64,000 bases of DNA from Certhia americana (taxonomy: Eukaryota > Chordata > Aves > Passeriformes > Certhiidae). The notes below the pieces were generated by a model. The model did no database searches. It was not told where the DNA came from and worked only from the letters and a program-made list of their open reading frames with translations. The DNA is taken from contig CM031857.1 of the NCBI GenBank assembly GCA_018697195.1, positions 66,923,053 to 66,987,052 on the forward strand. The letters run 5' to 3'. The translations under genes and the position numbers were made by a program. This document shows, in pieces, positions 1 through 13,000 of the stretch (position 1 is its first letter; every line of letters begins with the position of its first letter).

Positions 1-962
1 TTTAATGCACCCATACATATAGTCTCTTCTCTTGTGATTTTTTTTTTTTTTCTATTCATAAAGTGGTAATTATCTTCACAATGTAGAAGGTTAGAATAGA
101 ATTTCAAAATACAGTTTGCTGTTTTATCAGTCACTAAATACTTAACACTTTCCCTTTTTCCCATCTTCAAAGATCTGTATATGCCACAGTGCACAATTTT
201 TTTCATGTAACTGTGAATGTCACTCTGTGTGTATAGTAACAACAGTTCCTGAATTTGGTTAGGTTCTTCCAGACTGACAATGAAAAGATTTCAAATCATT
301 TTAAATCATCTCTGCAGTTACTTATTCTGCAACTGTTGTGAGGCCTAGTTTACTTGAGTACAAGAAGAATATCCAATTAAACAGTGCTCATCCAATCTTC
401 AAAATATATTACTCCATCATAATTTGAAGGTTTTTTTCTTGTAAAAGGTACATCTACTAAAATGTGTACCGTGTGTGATTTTGATCCTAATGTCTTTTTG
501 CTTGTAGGAGCTCCAACATGAGCACTGGTGCCAGATATTCTGAAGTCATGCAGTCAAATAATACCATATGGAGTCAAATAATTCCATAAGTGTGTTCATA
601 TGTGCTCTAATTGCTCTGATGATTTCTAGTTAACATGAATATTCAGTACTCTTCTGTTTTGTGACAGAAAACTTTTAAAATGGTTGAAATGCTTTAATGC
701 TTCAGTAAATACTGCTGGGAATGTTTCCACTTCCATAAAGACTATTTAAATACACAAAACATGGGGATTTTGTGTGTGTTTGTGTGGGATTTATTCAGCC
801 TTATTTATTAAAACTTTTATCTCTTTTATTCTCCTTGAATTTTAGAAAGCATGGGTTGTTCTAATGCATTTCACATTGTGGATACTCTCTTATACATCTG
901 AAAAAAATTAACTGTTTGAATGTACTTGTTTAATATTATGCTTTTTTATTTTTCTTCTCCAG
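1..962 (+). other. UCHL3: UCHL3 intron (3' part), no gene seen
   Basis: AT-rich intron leading to the acceptor at 961-962. It holds a T-run near 40-51. No exon-like, RNA-like or repeat family sequence was recognised. Confidence 0.7.
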
Positions 963-1091
963 TTCCTGAAACAGTTGGGTATACATCCTGACTGGCAATT
1001 TGTAGATGTTTATGGTATGGAACCAGAACTGCTTAGCATGGTGCCAAGACCTGTATGTGCAGTACTACTTCTCTTTCCAATAACAGAAAAG
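963..1091 (+). CDS. UCHL3: UCHL3 coding exon, residues 19-61
   Basis: Acceptor TTCTTCTCCAG ends at 962 and donor GTAAAT starts at 1092. The exon is 129 nt, in phase 0 at both ends, 43 codons. It reads [20 protein letters not shown] and continues through the [18 protein letters not shown] strand. This is the N-terminal ubiquitin-contacting part of the UCH fold. Probably exon 3 of nine, counting back from the last exon in the mammalian gene. Confidence 0.96.
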
Positions 1092-4000
1092 GTAAATGTT
1101 TATTTAATAATTAGTTAATTGCCTTTGTCATAAGTGAAATGGGAGTGAAAGTCTGCATCTTGTACTTTGGTGTCATATTAGAATCAAGATGAGACTCAAG
1201 CTTTATTCAAGACACTTCTTCATTAAAAATAACACAAAAAATTTCAGAACCTTCTTTTGACAACCTTGCATGTATATTTCGAATTTCTTTTCAGATCAGA
1301 ATGGGAAAAGCTAATGTAGAAGCACAGAGAAATATGCCTCACATATTTTTCTATTTTCAGGCAACTTAAGGTATTTTTTATAATAAGCACTGTGAAATAG
1401 CTCAATTTGCTAATTTTAGCAGAAAGCTCCAATTGCTTAAGGAAAATAAGAAATGGGGTATAGGACAAAAACTCCTTTTTGAGTTCTTGTCCTGTTACAC
1501 TGACAATCCTTCAAACCTCCATCCACTTCAATCCACTTTCAGTTCAGTCATCAGTATTGATGTGGCTTTCACTTCTTGGACAGATGGGACATATTATTAA
1601 GATGAAGGACAATTTTCACCCCTCCATCTTTCACTGTGTTGGACTTTGAAGAACTTGCTTTGGATAAACCTTCAATGTGCTTATTTTGTGTCATCACATG
1701 GTTTTACATAATGTGATTCATATTGATCTTTCAATGTATTACAGGATTACATGATTGTGATAAGGTCAGCCAAAAAGGTTGAAGTGAATCTGTCCGCAAT
1801 TCATTCTTTTAATATGTCTCTCAAAAAGAATATGTAGCTAATAAGGACAAATCACTTAGCTATTGAAGTTTAACTTCTACAACAAAGTGTTTAAGTAGAG
1901 AGGAGTGACAGGTCAGTCTTTCCATACATTATGTCCTATAAACCTCTGTGTTCTCAGTTTCTCCAAAGCAGCTATGCAGGCAGCACTTTTCAAGCTTGGT
2001 TTTAGCCACCTTGATAGTTTTGAGCTTAATCAAACTTTCAACTCACCTGTCTTTATGGAATTTCCTTTCTTTCACCTTTGAGGCTTTGTTTTCTGAGTGC
2101 TGTCATTTCTGCCTGACTGTGTGAGCTATAGGTCTGAGCTCCTTTTATGATTGTCACTCTTCTTTCGATTCCCTGCTTGTGCAGACCTTTTTTTGGATCA
2201 TGCTATGGGAGCATTATCCCAGGGGAAAGAAGAACCTTGCTCTTGTTCCTGAAGGTGTATCTGATTTCATCCTAAAGAAACATATGACAAACAAAACCAG
2301 AGAAACAACAAATGCTCTGTTGCATTGATCAGTCAAATCTGAGAACCAGCCAAGTGTTCAGCATCTTAATCCTTCTGAAACATAAGGGACACAAGTGTTT
2401 CTGTCAACTGTTTAGCCTGGCTTGTGTGAAGGATGAATGTTTTATGGGAGGCCCCAATGTTCTGAAGATTTTTTGGTCAGTGTGAACTCTCAAGATCCTT
2501 GAGCATTATTTTGTATTTCTCCAGTAGTTTTTTTCATCCTCAACTTCCCTTTCAAAATGGCCTGTAAAATTACACTTTTATTTAATTTATGATTTATTTG
2601 TTTCTTGGCTATGGCTACATTTATGAAAGTGCCTATTAGTTTTGCTGCCTTTGTAAATGCTTTCTTCATGTCTGTCTCTTCTTCTGTCTGGAAGTTGAGT
2701 TGTTTTGTGGTTCCTGTATATCAGTTTCCCTGAACTTGCTTTTAGGGCAAGCTGCTCTTTTTGGCATACAGATAATTTTAGGATTGTTGTCCACTTTAAA
2801 AGTCAATGGCTGTCTTAGTCTGCACGGTAGGTTGTAGAGAAAGTGAATAGTGTGGGTTGGCCATTTTGGGCCTAATGAATGAATAGATCTAAGTGAATAT
2901 AAATTATGGGATGTAGCTTAGGTTAGGAGGAACCTCATGAGGTGGTCTGGTCTAACCCTTGTGCAAAATTGTATTTTTGGTATTCTCAGCATTTATATAT
3001 TTTTTTTTTTTTGCTGTGAATTTTACTTTGGTTGGGAGGGAATGAATAGCAGCTGTATAGTTCACCTCTCTAGTCTGAACTTTTTGTCCAATTAAACTCC
3101 AGGAAATTTGTATCTTAATTAAGGCTATTTTTTGTTAGCTTATTATTAAAAAACAATTTAAAATGGTTTATAATGCTCTTGTTTACCTAGCCTATTCAGA
3201 ATATTGAGACAACCTGTAAATGTGGAATATGATGCTGGAAAAGTTTTTTGGTTTTGTTTGTCTCTGACAGTACAGAGAGCCCAAGGGAAATTTCTCAGGA
3301 GTTTTTAGGAAGAGTTCCTTAATAATATTCTTCATTCATACTTTACTTTTATCATACTTGTATAAAAAGCCCATCTACTTCAGAATAATTTTTTCTTTTG
3401 TCTGCAAAAGTACCTAGTAAAAGAGACAAAGGAGGAAGTATTATCTGGAACATTGGTGGATTTCTTTCTTTCTTTTTCTGTTTGAAATGAAAATTTAAAG
3501 AAAGAAAATAAACAAAAACCTCAAACAAATCCAGTCAAAAAAACCACAACACCTCTCCCCAAAAGAACCAACAAATCACAGCCAGCAACAATAAAAAGCA
3601 CAAAACCAACACACTGTTGCACAGTGTAACAGATTTTAGTCAAATATATATAAAACATGTACTTTAGATTGTTTAGTCAAAGCAAATTCACTTTTTGCTA
3701 CAGAAAATAAAAGTTTACTTTATGAATATGTTTTTAGAGGGGCCTGGTTTGGAGCCTTGGGTGTTATATAGGTCTTATTTTATACTTCTGGGAAAAATGA
3801 AATGTAACAGTTGAATTTTTAAAGAATGCTTCATGATGATTAATCACCTGAAGTATTATGGTTTTCTTGATAGCACTTTTAACACCTCTGTCCCTAAAAA
3901 GCTTTTAGTTGCATTGAAGAGAGATGGTGACATGAGCTCAGATCCAGAAAATACTTTGAAAAGTTTTGAAGTTACATTAAATAACACATACTCAAAACGA

Positions 4001-7000
4001 TGTTTAAGTGTGAAGGCATTGGGTTAAGAAATAGTATACAGCAGTTCAGGTGAGTTTACATATACCTGTTGGACCACATGTGTTGAACATTTCAAATGGC
4101 AGTATTAATTAGCTATTGTGTTTTATGGATTGTTTTGTCTTGAATAATGTAGCTGTTTGTACTATTTGTGAAATTTCTTTAACTTTCCTTCTAGTATGAA
4201 ACCTTCAGAACAGAAGAAGAAGAGAGGATAAAAGCTAAGGGACAAGATGTCAAATCATCAGTATATTTCATGAAGCAGACCATTAACAATGCGTGTGGTA
4301 CAATTGGGCTAATTCATGCTATTGCAAACAACAGAGATAAAATGAACTTCGGTAAGATTTTTTTAGTTTGGTTTTTGTTGGCTTTTCCATTTTCTTCCTC
4401 AACTGTGGGAAGCCATGGAGGGAAGGGTATGTGTTGTACTATTTTCTCTGAATATAACCATTCATAAAGGGTAAAGGAGTGCATTTTTACCTATAATTAC
4501 AAAACTAATATTTTATGCTAATTTATGAACCAAAGCCCTTGAAATATTGCAAACTGCAGCAGGCAGAAGTTAACCTTGCAGTCAGCCTTCTGTGTCTTAA
4601 AAATACAGTGCAATTCTATCTTCTGATCTTTAACTGGATTCTGTAAGCTGTGAATGAAGTTGGAATTAATATATGACACTAATTATGTCTTTTTTTAAAT
4701 TTTTTTAAGAAACAAATTCTTCACTGAAAAAGTTCCTAGAAGATTCATTATCTATGACTCCTGAAGAGAGGGCCAAATACCTAGAAACTTATGAAGTTAG
4801 TATCATGTGTTTTTACTTTTATTTAAAATGGTGTAAGGATTACTTGCAAGAGCAGGTACTGTCCTTGGGGCTTGGTGAAACACCAAAACAAATTTGATTT
4901 TACAGTGAGCTTGTGATCAGACACTTGCTACAAAGGAAACTCTGCTTTGGTATTTTAGAGTATTCCTGCCCACACATAGCTCAGTCAGCAGAATGGATTT
5001 TGTCAGTGTTCTCATCCATATTAATTCCCTGGCTTAGTTTAAAATTACTTTGAAATGCATGAGAAATGTGCATAATCTTTTATTTTTTTGTGGGTTCAGG
5101 ATGTAGTTTAATGGTCAATTTAAGCTGATCTGGGGCTATTGCTGAAACGATAGTCCTTTTGCTGCCTCTTTTAATTTGTGCCTTCTAGTCATATCTCCAC
5201 ACCTCTAGCAGTTGAGGCACACAAAGAGCTGATTTGGCTGAAATATGATCTCCTTCCCCTGCCATCCTAAACCATAAGATGAGCTAGCTGATAATGTGGT
5301 TAGCCACATCATTAGTACTGTTTGAAACGATATGGCAGAAACATCTGGCCAGTGGTGGATGGAGAACAGTGCTGTTGCTCCTGATGATAATGATGGTCCT
5401 CTCTTAAAATTAAAACCTTGATAATTTTTAAGTCAGAGTTCACTGTCAGCATATTGTGAAGCCCTCAGGAATATGAGTATTAACATTTGGCTATAGGAAA
5501 TAGTAACAAAGTTAAACAGCAGAGATTTATGACATTTTCTATGGAAATGTTGGACACAAAATGACTGATCAGAGCTTCTATCTAAATTGGTTTTTCTGCA
5601 CAAAATGATAGATAAAAAAATGCATGTAGTGTTTTCTGTGTGCAAAAGTGCCATTAGAAACTCTCGGATATTTTACCTGAATTGACTGTTATGAAACTGA
5701 AATTGTGGTTTTCTCAGATGCTTGGAGGTGGAGATTATTTGTTTATTATCTTTCTTATTTATTATAAGTACTAGACAAAAATAGTTATGTCTATGCAATT
5801 GATAAAATGAAGTGCAAAAATGGTTCTTAAAATACTGAAAGTCTCATTTAAAGTCTAATTGAAACATATTTTAATTTTAGGCTATTCGTGTCACTCATGA
5901 ATCCAGTGCCCATGAAGGTCAGACTGAGGTATCCATTTTTTAAAAAAGTCTTTGTTTATATTTACTTTGAGTTGATTAAATTGACATGAAAGCAATCACA
6001 TATTAAAGCTGTACAGTGAAATTGAGATTATTGCTTGGTTTTCACAGTCGTGTCATTAGTTCAAAATCAAGTGGCATTTCTGTAAGGGAAACCAAACATG
6101 AAGTTTGGGGGCTTTTTGTTTGTTTGTTTGTGGGGTTTGGTGGTGGGGATTGTTTGCATTAGGTTTTTTAAGCTCTTATATAACATGAAAGATCTTTCTA
6201 AGCTTCCTTTCAGAGTAAGACAGTAACAGAAACTTGGCGTTTTGGTGTCGTATATTTGTAGGTAAGACTGTAAGATTCACAGTAGCCATACAAGTGTAAT
6301 GAACATTTTATGAGAGTTCAAAAACTTAAAATTCAGGAAAAGAAATTGTCCAATAGTTGGTTTGCAGCTGTGTGTGTGCTGTTTTTATACTAGGCAAATT
6401 CAGATAAATTGTCACTCATATATACATTTGTAAGTATTTATGGCCCAACAGATTGTGTGATATGGAAAAAACAACCTGAAAACTCATAAAACCCCCCTGA
6501 AATAATCATAAACTTGAACATACAACGTTTTTCTGATTCAGTCATACTAAGTCAGTTTTCCATCTTCCTGGTTCAGATTTCAGTATCTTTTCCACAAAAA
6601 GAAATGTTAGGATTGTTGCTAGCACTGCTTTGACAAAAAGAGAAACACTTCTGTGTTTGGCTGTGGCTCCAGTGACTCATCCATTCTCTCTTTTTTAGGT
6701 GCAGTAGGTGACTTTTCTTTTGTGCAGCATCTTCTATACAATGTAGGAGAAAGCAAGGCAGTCCTTTCTGCTCCCCCTTGCCCTGTCTGGAAATGGAAAT
6801 GATGTGAATTGGTTTAACTATTTCTGTTATAGATACTCAGTTTCCTTTGTAGTATTTTCTTTAAAAAACCACACCACTCTCTCGTCTTATCTCATTCCAT
6901 AAATTAGTCAAGGTTCTATATTTCAAGAAGAAGCATCGGAACAAATTTGTGTTTCTTCCTTTTCTAAGTAATGGACTCAAAAAATCTGCTCTGGTTTTTT

Positions 7001-10000
7001 GTTGGTCTGTTTTTTTTTTTTTTAAATGAGTCCATTTCTAGATATTCTTGGCCAGCTTAGAAGGAGTGATTATTCCAACAAATTGCTGAAGACTGAATCT
7101 TTTGCTGAGATCCTTGTGAAAGAGAAATTTCTTTAGTTATTTTGATGTACTGTGAGGTTCATGTAGGGAACGATCTGTCTCTGCATTCTTCTGGCAGCTA
7201 TTATAGATTGATTGGGAAAGAAAATGCAAGGGCTGTGTGTTTTGAGAGTATTCATGAAGATTCAGGAAGCAGCTAAGTGATAATGGAATCTCCTAATAAT
7301 GGACAGTTAACTTCTTGAACTTCCACTAATTAATTTATTTCCTGTTTAAGATAACCACAATACAAAAGATTAATAATTGCTTGGAAAGATGAAGACTTTC
7401 TTTCATAATAAAAACTTACAAGATTGTCTTAGCAACCATGCCTAAACACAGGTATTGAATAGCTAGTTTCCTTGCCAATTATTTATTATTCCATTTTGTA
7501 TAACTCTATCTGTAAGTAATTCAATATGGATACTCCTTAGACTGGTGAAATAACTTTTTCCTGTCTTTTTGTTTCTTGTCAAAGTTGAAATAGTACAAAA
7601 ACTGAATACATTTCCCAGGATAATTCTTTCAGAATAGTTCTCATCCGTCAGTCAACCAGGGAGGGAAGAAATAAACAAGTTTTGTTACTGGAACATCAAA
7701 TTGCCTGGAAATCCTGTCCTACCAGAAGGGAGTTAAGTAAAGGCAGCAAGGCCTCCCCATTCATTAGTACCTGAGGACTTGCTGTACTTTAAAGTAAAAT
7801 TCTTTTTAAGTGAAACAAAATATGAAACATGAATATGCTGAGAAATGTAACTGAGAGTTGAAGTGAATTAATCTCTTTTTCCTTCCATGGGTACATTTTA
7901 AATGTCACTGTGTACTCTCCATGTAGTGGTTGAAGGGACTGATATACACCATGATCTTTCAGGTGCTGAAGTTACCATATGCAGGTCATAGGAGGTTGTT
8001 GACTTGTCCTGTGGGATCAGTGGAGGATTTCTAGCACTTTTTGGGAAAGAAAGAAAGAAGTGAATCCTATTCCTCCTGCATATCCATTACTTGTTACTAT
8101 TACTGTCCTGAGAATTTAAGTTCCTTTAAGAGCACTGGAAAGAGGCACATGGTTACCTTCCTATGGCTGGGGTTTTTGATCTCCATGGACCCCCTCAACT
8201 GTCCAAATAGCAAAGGCATGTTGCGTAGAAATCTTTCCTTTGAGTAAGGTGGCTTATTTAACTGCTTAATGATAGTAAGTGCTGTATACTTAGTGCTTTG
8301 TGAACAAAAAGTTCTTTCTAGGTGTCTTACAGATTTAAATATTTAAAACATACAGGCCTACTTTTTCTTAGGATGATTAACTTGGCTTGTGTTCTTCATA
8401 AGAAAAGCCTGCTCTGTGGGTAGTTGTGCCCCTTAGATAGGTATTGCATACTACTGTCCACTCACTTTTTCAGAAAGTCTTGCTTAAACTTACCTGTGTT
8501 AGACAGAGTAACTTCCCAAAGTGGGATGAATAACAGGCAATTCCACTATGCAAAACACACCATCATATGATCGAGATAAAGTTGAATTTTCTGGACTCAT
8601 GAGCTGCAGAAAGTTCAAAAATAGCACAGATTACAGAAGTTCTCTTCTGATAATGCTGTTTGGTGGGTTTTGGGTTTTTTATTCCTGGGTTCTAATGTTT
8701 CAGATGTTTTAGGATTCATTCTTTAATACTTCTGAGTAAAGTCTTTATTCGTTGATTGCCCTTGACAGTCTTGCTATCTTCACAGAATTTTTGTATAATC
8801 TCAGACGCTACTTAGGTTTTACAATATGCTAATGCATTTTCTGCTCTTTTTCTGTTTCATGTTCATAAGTATTTAAAACCTCAAAATAAAGCAAGTCTAG
8901 CTAGAAATAAAAATCAGAAGTAATAGCATGAAGCTGTGCTATCTTTCTAGTATCTGTGTATTCTGTCATCTGGTGGGTAGGATTTGTTTCTGTTTTAGTA
9001 TAATCTGTAATCAGATGTTTTTTCCTCCTAAATTTCATATGTTTTGGAGTTCTTCTTGAGGGGGGGGAAAACCCACACTTGGCAAGATATTACTTGTAGT
9101 TGAGTGGGCTTCTAGATTGCAGATGGTGGCTGCTGGAATTTACAGTGATCAGTTTGTTTCTGGGATGTATCATTGCTGTGGGATCTATTTGGCTGAACAT
9201 GAGGATGAATTACTAAGCAAGTGGATTGTAGCTGAAAACTATAGAATGTTCTGCCTTCGTGGGTTCTTTGACAGGCTTCTCAAGCTTGATAGCTGTGCTT
9301 GATTTGTTAAAAAAAACGAACTACTTCTCTTAAAAATAAAAGTTTTTTTTTTTTCTTTCAAGGAGATTAAACTTTTAAAAACTGTTAAGCAGTTTTCATT
9401 TTGATAATTCATTTCAAGTGTGCTAATTAAAAGGGTTGTAAATTTGCACTTAATCCTTCAGGTCAGGTTTTGGACCAGGTTCTGTTATTCTGGATTGTGT
9501 GGCTACACATCTCACTTTATTGTTACAGTAGAGCAAATAAATAGCTAAAGCAGTCTTATGGGTACTTTTTATGGATACTTCTGTGTAAAAAATATAGGTC
9601 TGTTTAAAATTACTTGGGTAGAAAGCAGTAAGACCTGGGAATGGTTTCACAGAAGTGTCTTGTTGGCTTTGAGGGTTGTTTGATTCTGGTTGCATGTTCA
9701 AGTACCATAATGAGGGCAGTTAATGTTAAGATTCCTGTAACAGGACTTCTGTTGAAGTTTATAATGATGAAGGTTACACCTTCTCTAATGACAGGTATTT
9801 CATATCCAAAGCTGCCAAAAAAAATAAAATCTAGGTCTTTACCTTAAAGCTTCATAGATCCAGTGTACTCTTTTCTGTGTGACAGAACTGAACTGCAGAT
9901 ATTGCTGAGAGTAGAATAAGTGCCAGATACTCAAGAGCCTCTTTATTCTTCCATGAATATTCTACTGAGGATACATTTCTGTTTGTAACATCTAAGATGT

Positions 10001-13000
10001 TTTAAGATGTGGAAAATAAGAACTTGTTTCTTTGCAGAACTGTATACACTTTTAAGCTGATCCTTATTTTATTGCTTTGTGCTGAGCTGTTTTTGAGTTT
10101 TCCCTTTTGTTTTGCATTTGAGTTTTTTTCCCTTCTTGTTTTTCTGATGCCTCCTTGAGCAGTTCATAAGCTTTGAAACCCTTTACTGCCACAAACCTTA
10201 ATGTTTTTGATACTGTCTTACAAAAACCAAAACCACCCTCTCCCTTTGAAAAACCACAACCCTTCAAAAATATTAAAATGACAGTTTGTGGATCTGCATT
10301 AGCTGTCTAATCAACAGTGACCAATAATAACTAAGTTATGGCAGTATTTGAAGGAGGGAAAGTACCAATTTATAGCAGTGATCAGGATTAGGTTAATATC
10401 TAACTTTTTTTTGCATTGTATACCTTACTTTCAAAACAATTGTTGTAACTATTTGCAAGTAACAGATCGGAAGATCTGAGTGGAACATTTTTTGAAAACA
10501 GGAAAACGTTATTAAATGAGAGACTTCCAGGGCTAGAGTCTTTTGTGGAGTAAATAAATTTTGAAATTGGAGTTGGGGAAGAAACTTATTTTGTATCCTA
10601 ACCTTTCATTTGCATTAATAATATAAAGTTACTGTATAGTTGCCCTGTAGAGGAGGACAATGCAAAGGCACACTTTGTATAGAAATAAGCCAGTAGAAAT
10701 TGTTTAGCTCAATTAAACAATTACATGTTTCAGGGAAGTTACTCCACATATAAAGTATTATCTGTACTGATTCTTGAAATAAATGACCTTTTTAACATAT
10801 GAATATAATCTGAGTAGAAGATGCTTTTGTTCTGCTCTCATATTACTGGCATCTATATCCAGTACTTTTGCAACTGTGCTTCATTACAGCTCAATTTTGC
10901 AGTAAGGAAAATGGCAAGCTATGCCACAGAAATCTTTAAAAAAGATTAATTGGCCTTTAAGCAAGCAATTAGATCCGGAGAGTAATTCGTGTTCAATTTC
11001 TGCATTTCTCAAGGCTTTGACATGCTTAACTCCATGTTGTATTCCCTTTAAGAATGTCTTTCCCCCAAAAACCCCTCCCCCAGAAACTGTAACCGGCTTG
11101 GGTTACCTGCCCCCTGGTCTCTTGACCTATAGGATCGGACAGGTCACCTGACCCCGACCCAAAAGGTGATAAAAACCCCTCTCCCCCCATGTGATCGCTC
11201 TCTCTCGCTCTGGATTCCCTTCAAGGAATAAAGGCCTTGGAATACATCCTGGGGTAAGAGGGCCTCTTTTGTAACTCTCTCTACCCTATTCTGTAGTTCC
11301 CTCTTCCAATACTCCCCCTAAATCTGGGCTGGCAGCTTGTGGGGAGGTTAAAGGGACAGGAGAAACTACAAATGATTATTTAAATTTAGTATGATGTATG
11401 AAAAAAATATGGAACAACATGTTTTGCTACACTTTGATGTATCTGACATGAGAGCTTATGCTATTTACAGGAAAACTGAGACAGCCCTATTTAAAAAAAA
11501 AAAAGGAAAACATCCTGCTTTTAGGTGCACACTGAAGTATTGATTCAGCACAATACTGACACACACTGAAGCCTTTTCCTTCACACAGGCAAAGTAAAGC
11601 ACAAGCTTAAAGTTAGGTTTAGCAAAGTCACTAAATGGAAACCTGAATACGCAACCCAAACTGTGTAGCAGTGACAAACCCATTGTAAGTCAGCCTAACA
11701 CATTAGGCACCATAACACATCATCACAAATGATCAAGGGTGTGATGTATGATCTGCTGAGAAAATTATGTTCCTGGGGCTTGTACCCACCACTTTTTTGA
11801 GATTGTCAGTATTTCCCTCTTTGGATCTTTCCTGTGCATCTCCCTTTATAATAAAACTCTCGCAAGCAAATGAGAAGGGCCTAAGAAAAAGAATGACATC
11901 AGGAAATCAAAATAGCACAGCCACTAGGAAGAACTCCTGTTCAAGTGCTATTTTGGTAATAGTATCTAAAGTTTTAGCCAGCTGTGTGTATCTGTGGCTG
12001 TTAAAATTATTCTGGATTGGCAGGTTTCCTACAGTATCTTTATGGGCTTCCCAAACAGCTTCCTGAAACAGCTGATCCTGTAGCCTTGTAGGTGCTAATG
12101 CTGGCACAGAGGGGTTGCCAGCACACTCCTGGGAGGAGAGGAGAAAGTTTAACAGACTAGACTTAGATCAACTTTTGTGAACAGCGAATACTCAAATAAT
12201 TGTGCTGTTAAGTGATTGGCAGGCTGTTTGTGCAACATCAAGGTATCACTAACTGCTGCCAATGGCTTCCCATATCACTTTTTGATGCAAACTACAAGTG
12301 ATAAAGTGAAGTTTTATTATGTCATGTGGTACTTGTGGCATATGGAACCACTTTTGTGATGGAGTTTTGTATTTTGGACAGGGGAGTTTTAGCAATGTTT
12401 ATGCATTACTGCTTAGCAGAATGTGATTTGTGGTCTTTGGAAAGTTTACTTGTTTAAGTGTTACTACAGCATGGCTCAAAATGATGTTTCAATCAAGCAA
12501 ATAGACACAAGTAACACGGCCACTTGAAATACCTATGCTGGATATTTGTTGTAGAGAGTAAGACCTGTGTTGGATATTGGCTAGAGAGTAATAAGAGCTT
12601 CTGATTTTGTTCATGACCTAAATTCTTAGGAGATAATTAAGAGCACTTACATTCATGTATCATCCTTCCTCTTGCATGAGGCTAATGAGAATATCCACCT
12701 AAACAAAGTTTAACCTACAGTGTTTAAGATTAATTGTTGAGAGGAGAAGATAGAAGAAAACAGAGCTGCAGAATAAAATATATCAACTATTAAGGGAGGG
12801 CACAGAAAACATTGCCTTTGTTCTGTAACTCCTCCTGTTTGGGTTATTTTAGTACATTTGTACATCTATTTCCCTGCCAACAGCTTTGGCTACTAGAACT
12901 GTATGTTGAGCAAAATGAGGCTCAGACTCAGAATTGAATAAACTTGAGGTGCAGCATCTGAGCTGCTACTTCAAATGGAAACAACATTCTTGCACCTCAT

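Larger units (their letters stand above)
1092..4194 (+). other. UCHL3: UCHL3 intron, 3.1 kb
   Basis: Between the exons ending at 1091 and starting at 4195. It contains an old CR1 scrap (2915-2965), an A/C-rich low-complexity stretch (about 3490-3615) and a minus-strand stretch around 2.2-2.7 kb that reads weakly like degraded coding sequence. The 64-codon frame at 3833-4027 is taken as chance. Confidence 0.8.

Noticed and set aside
4270..4467. 65-codon frame starting [13 protein letters not shown]
   Set aside because: This is the UCHL3 Cys95 exon read on into the intron past the donor at 4352; not a separate gene.
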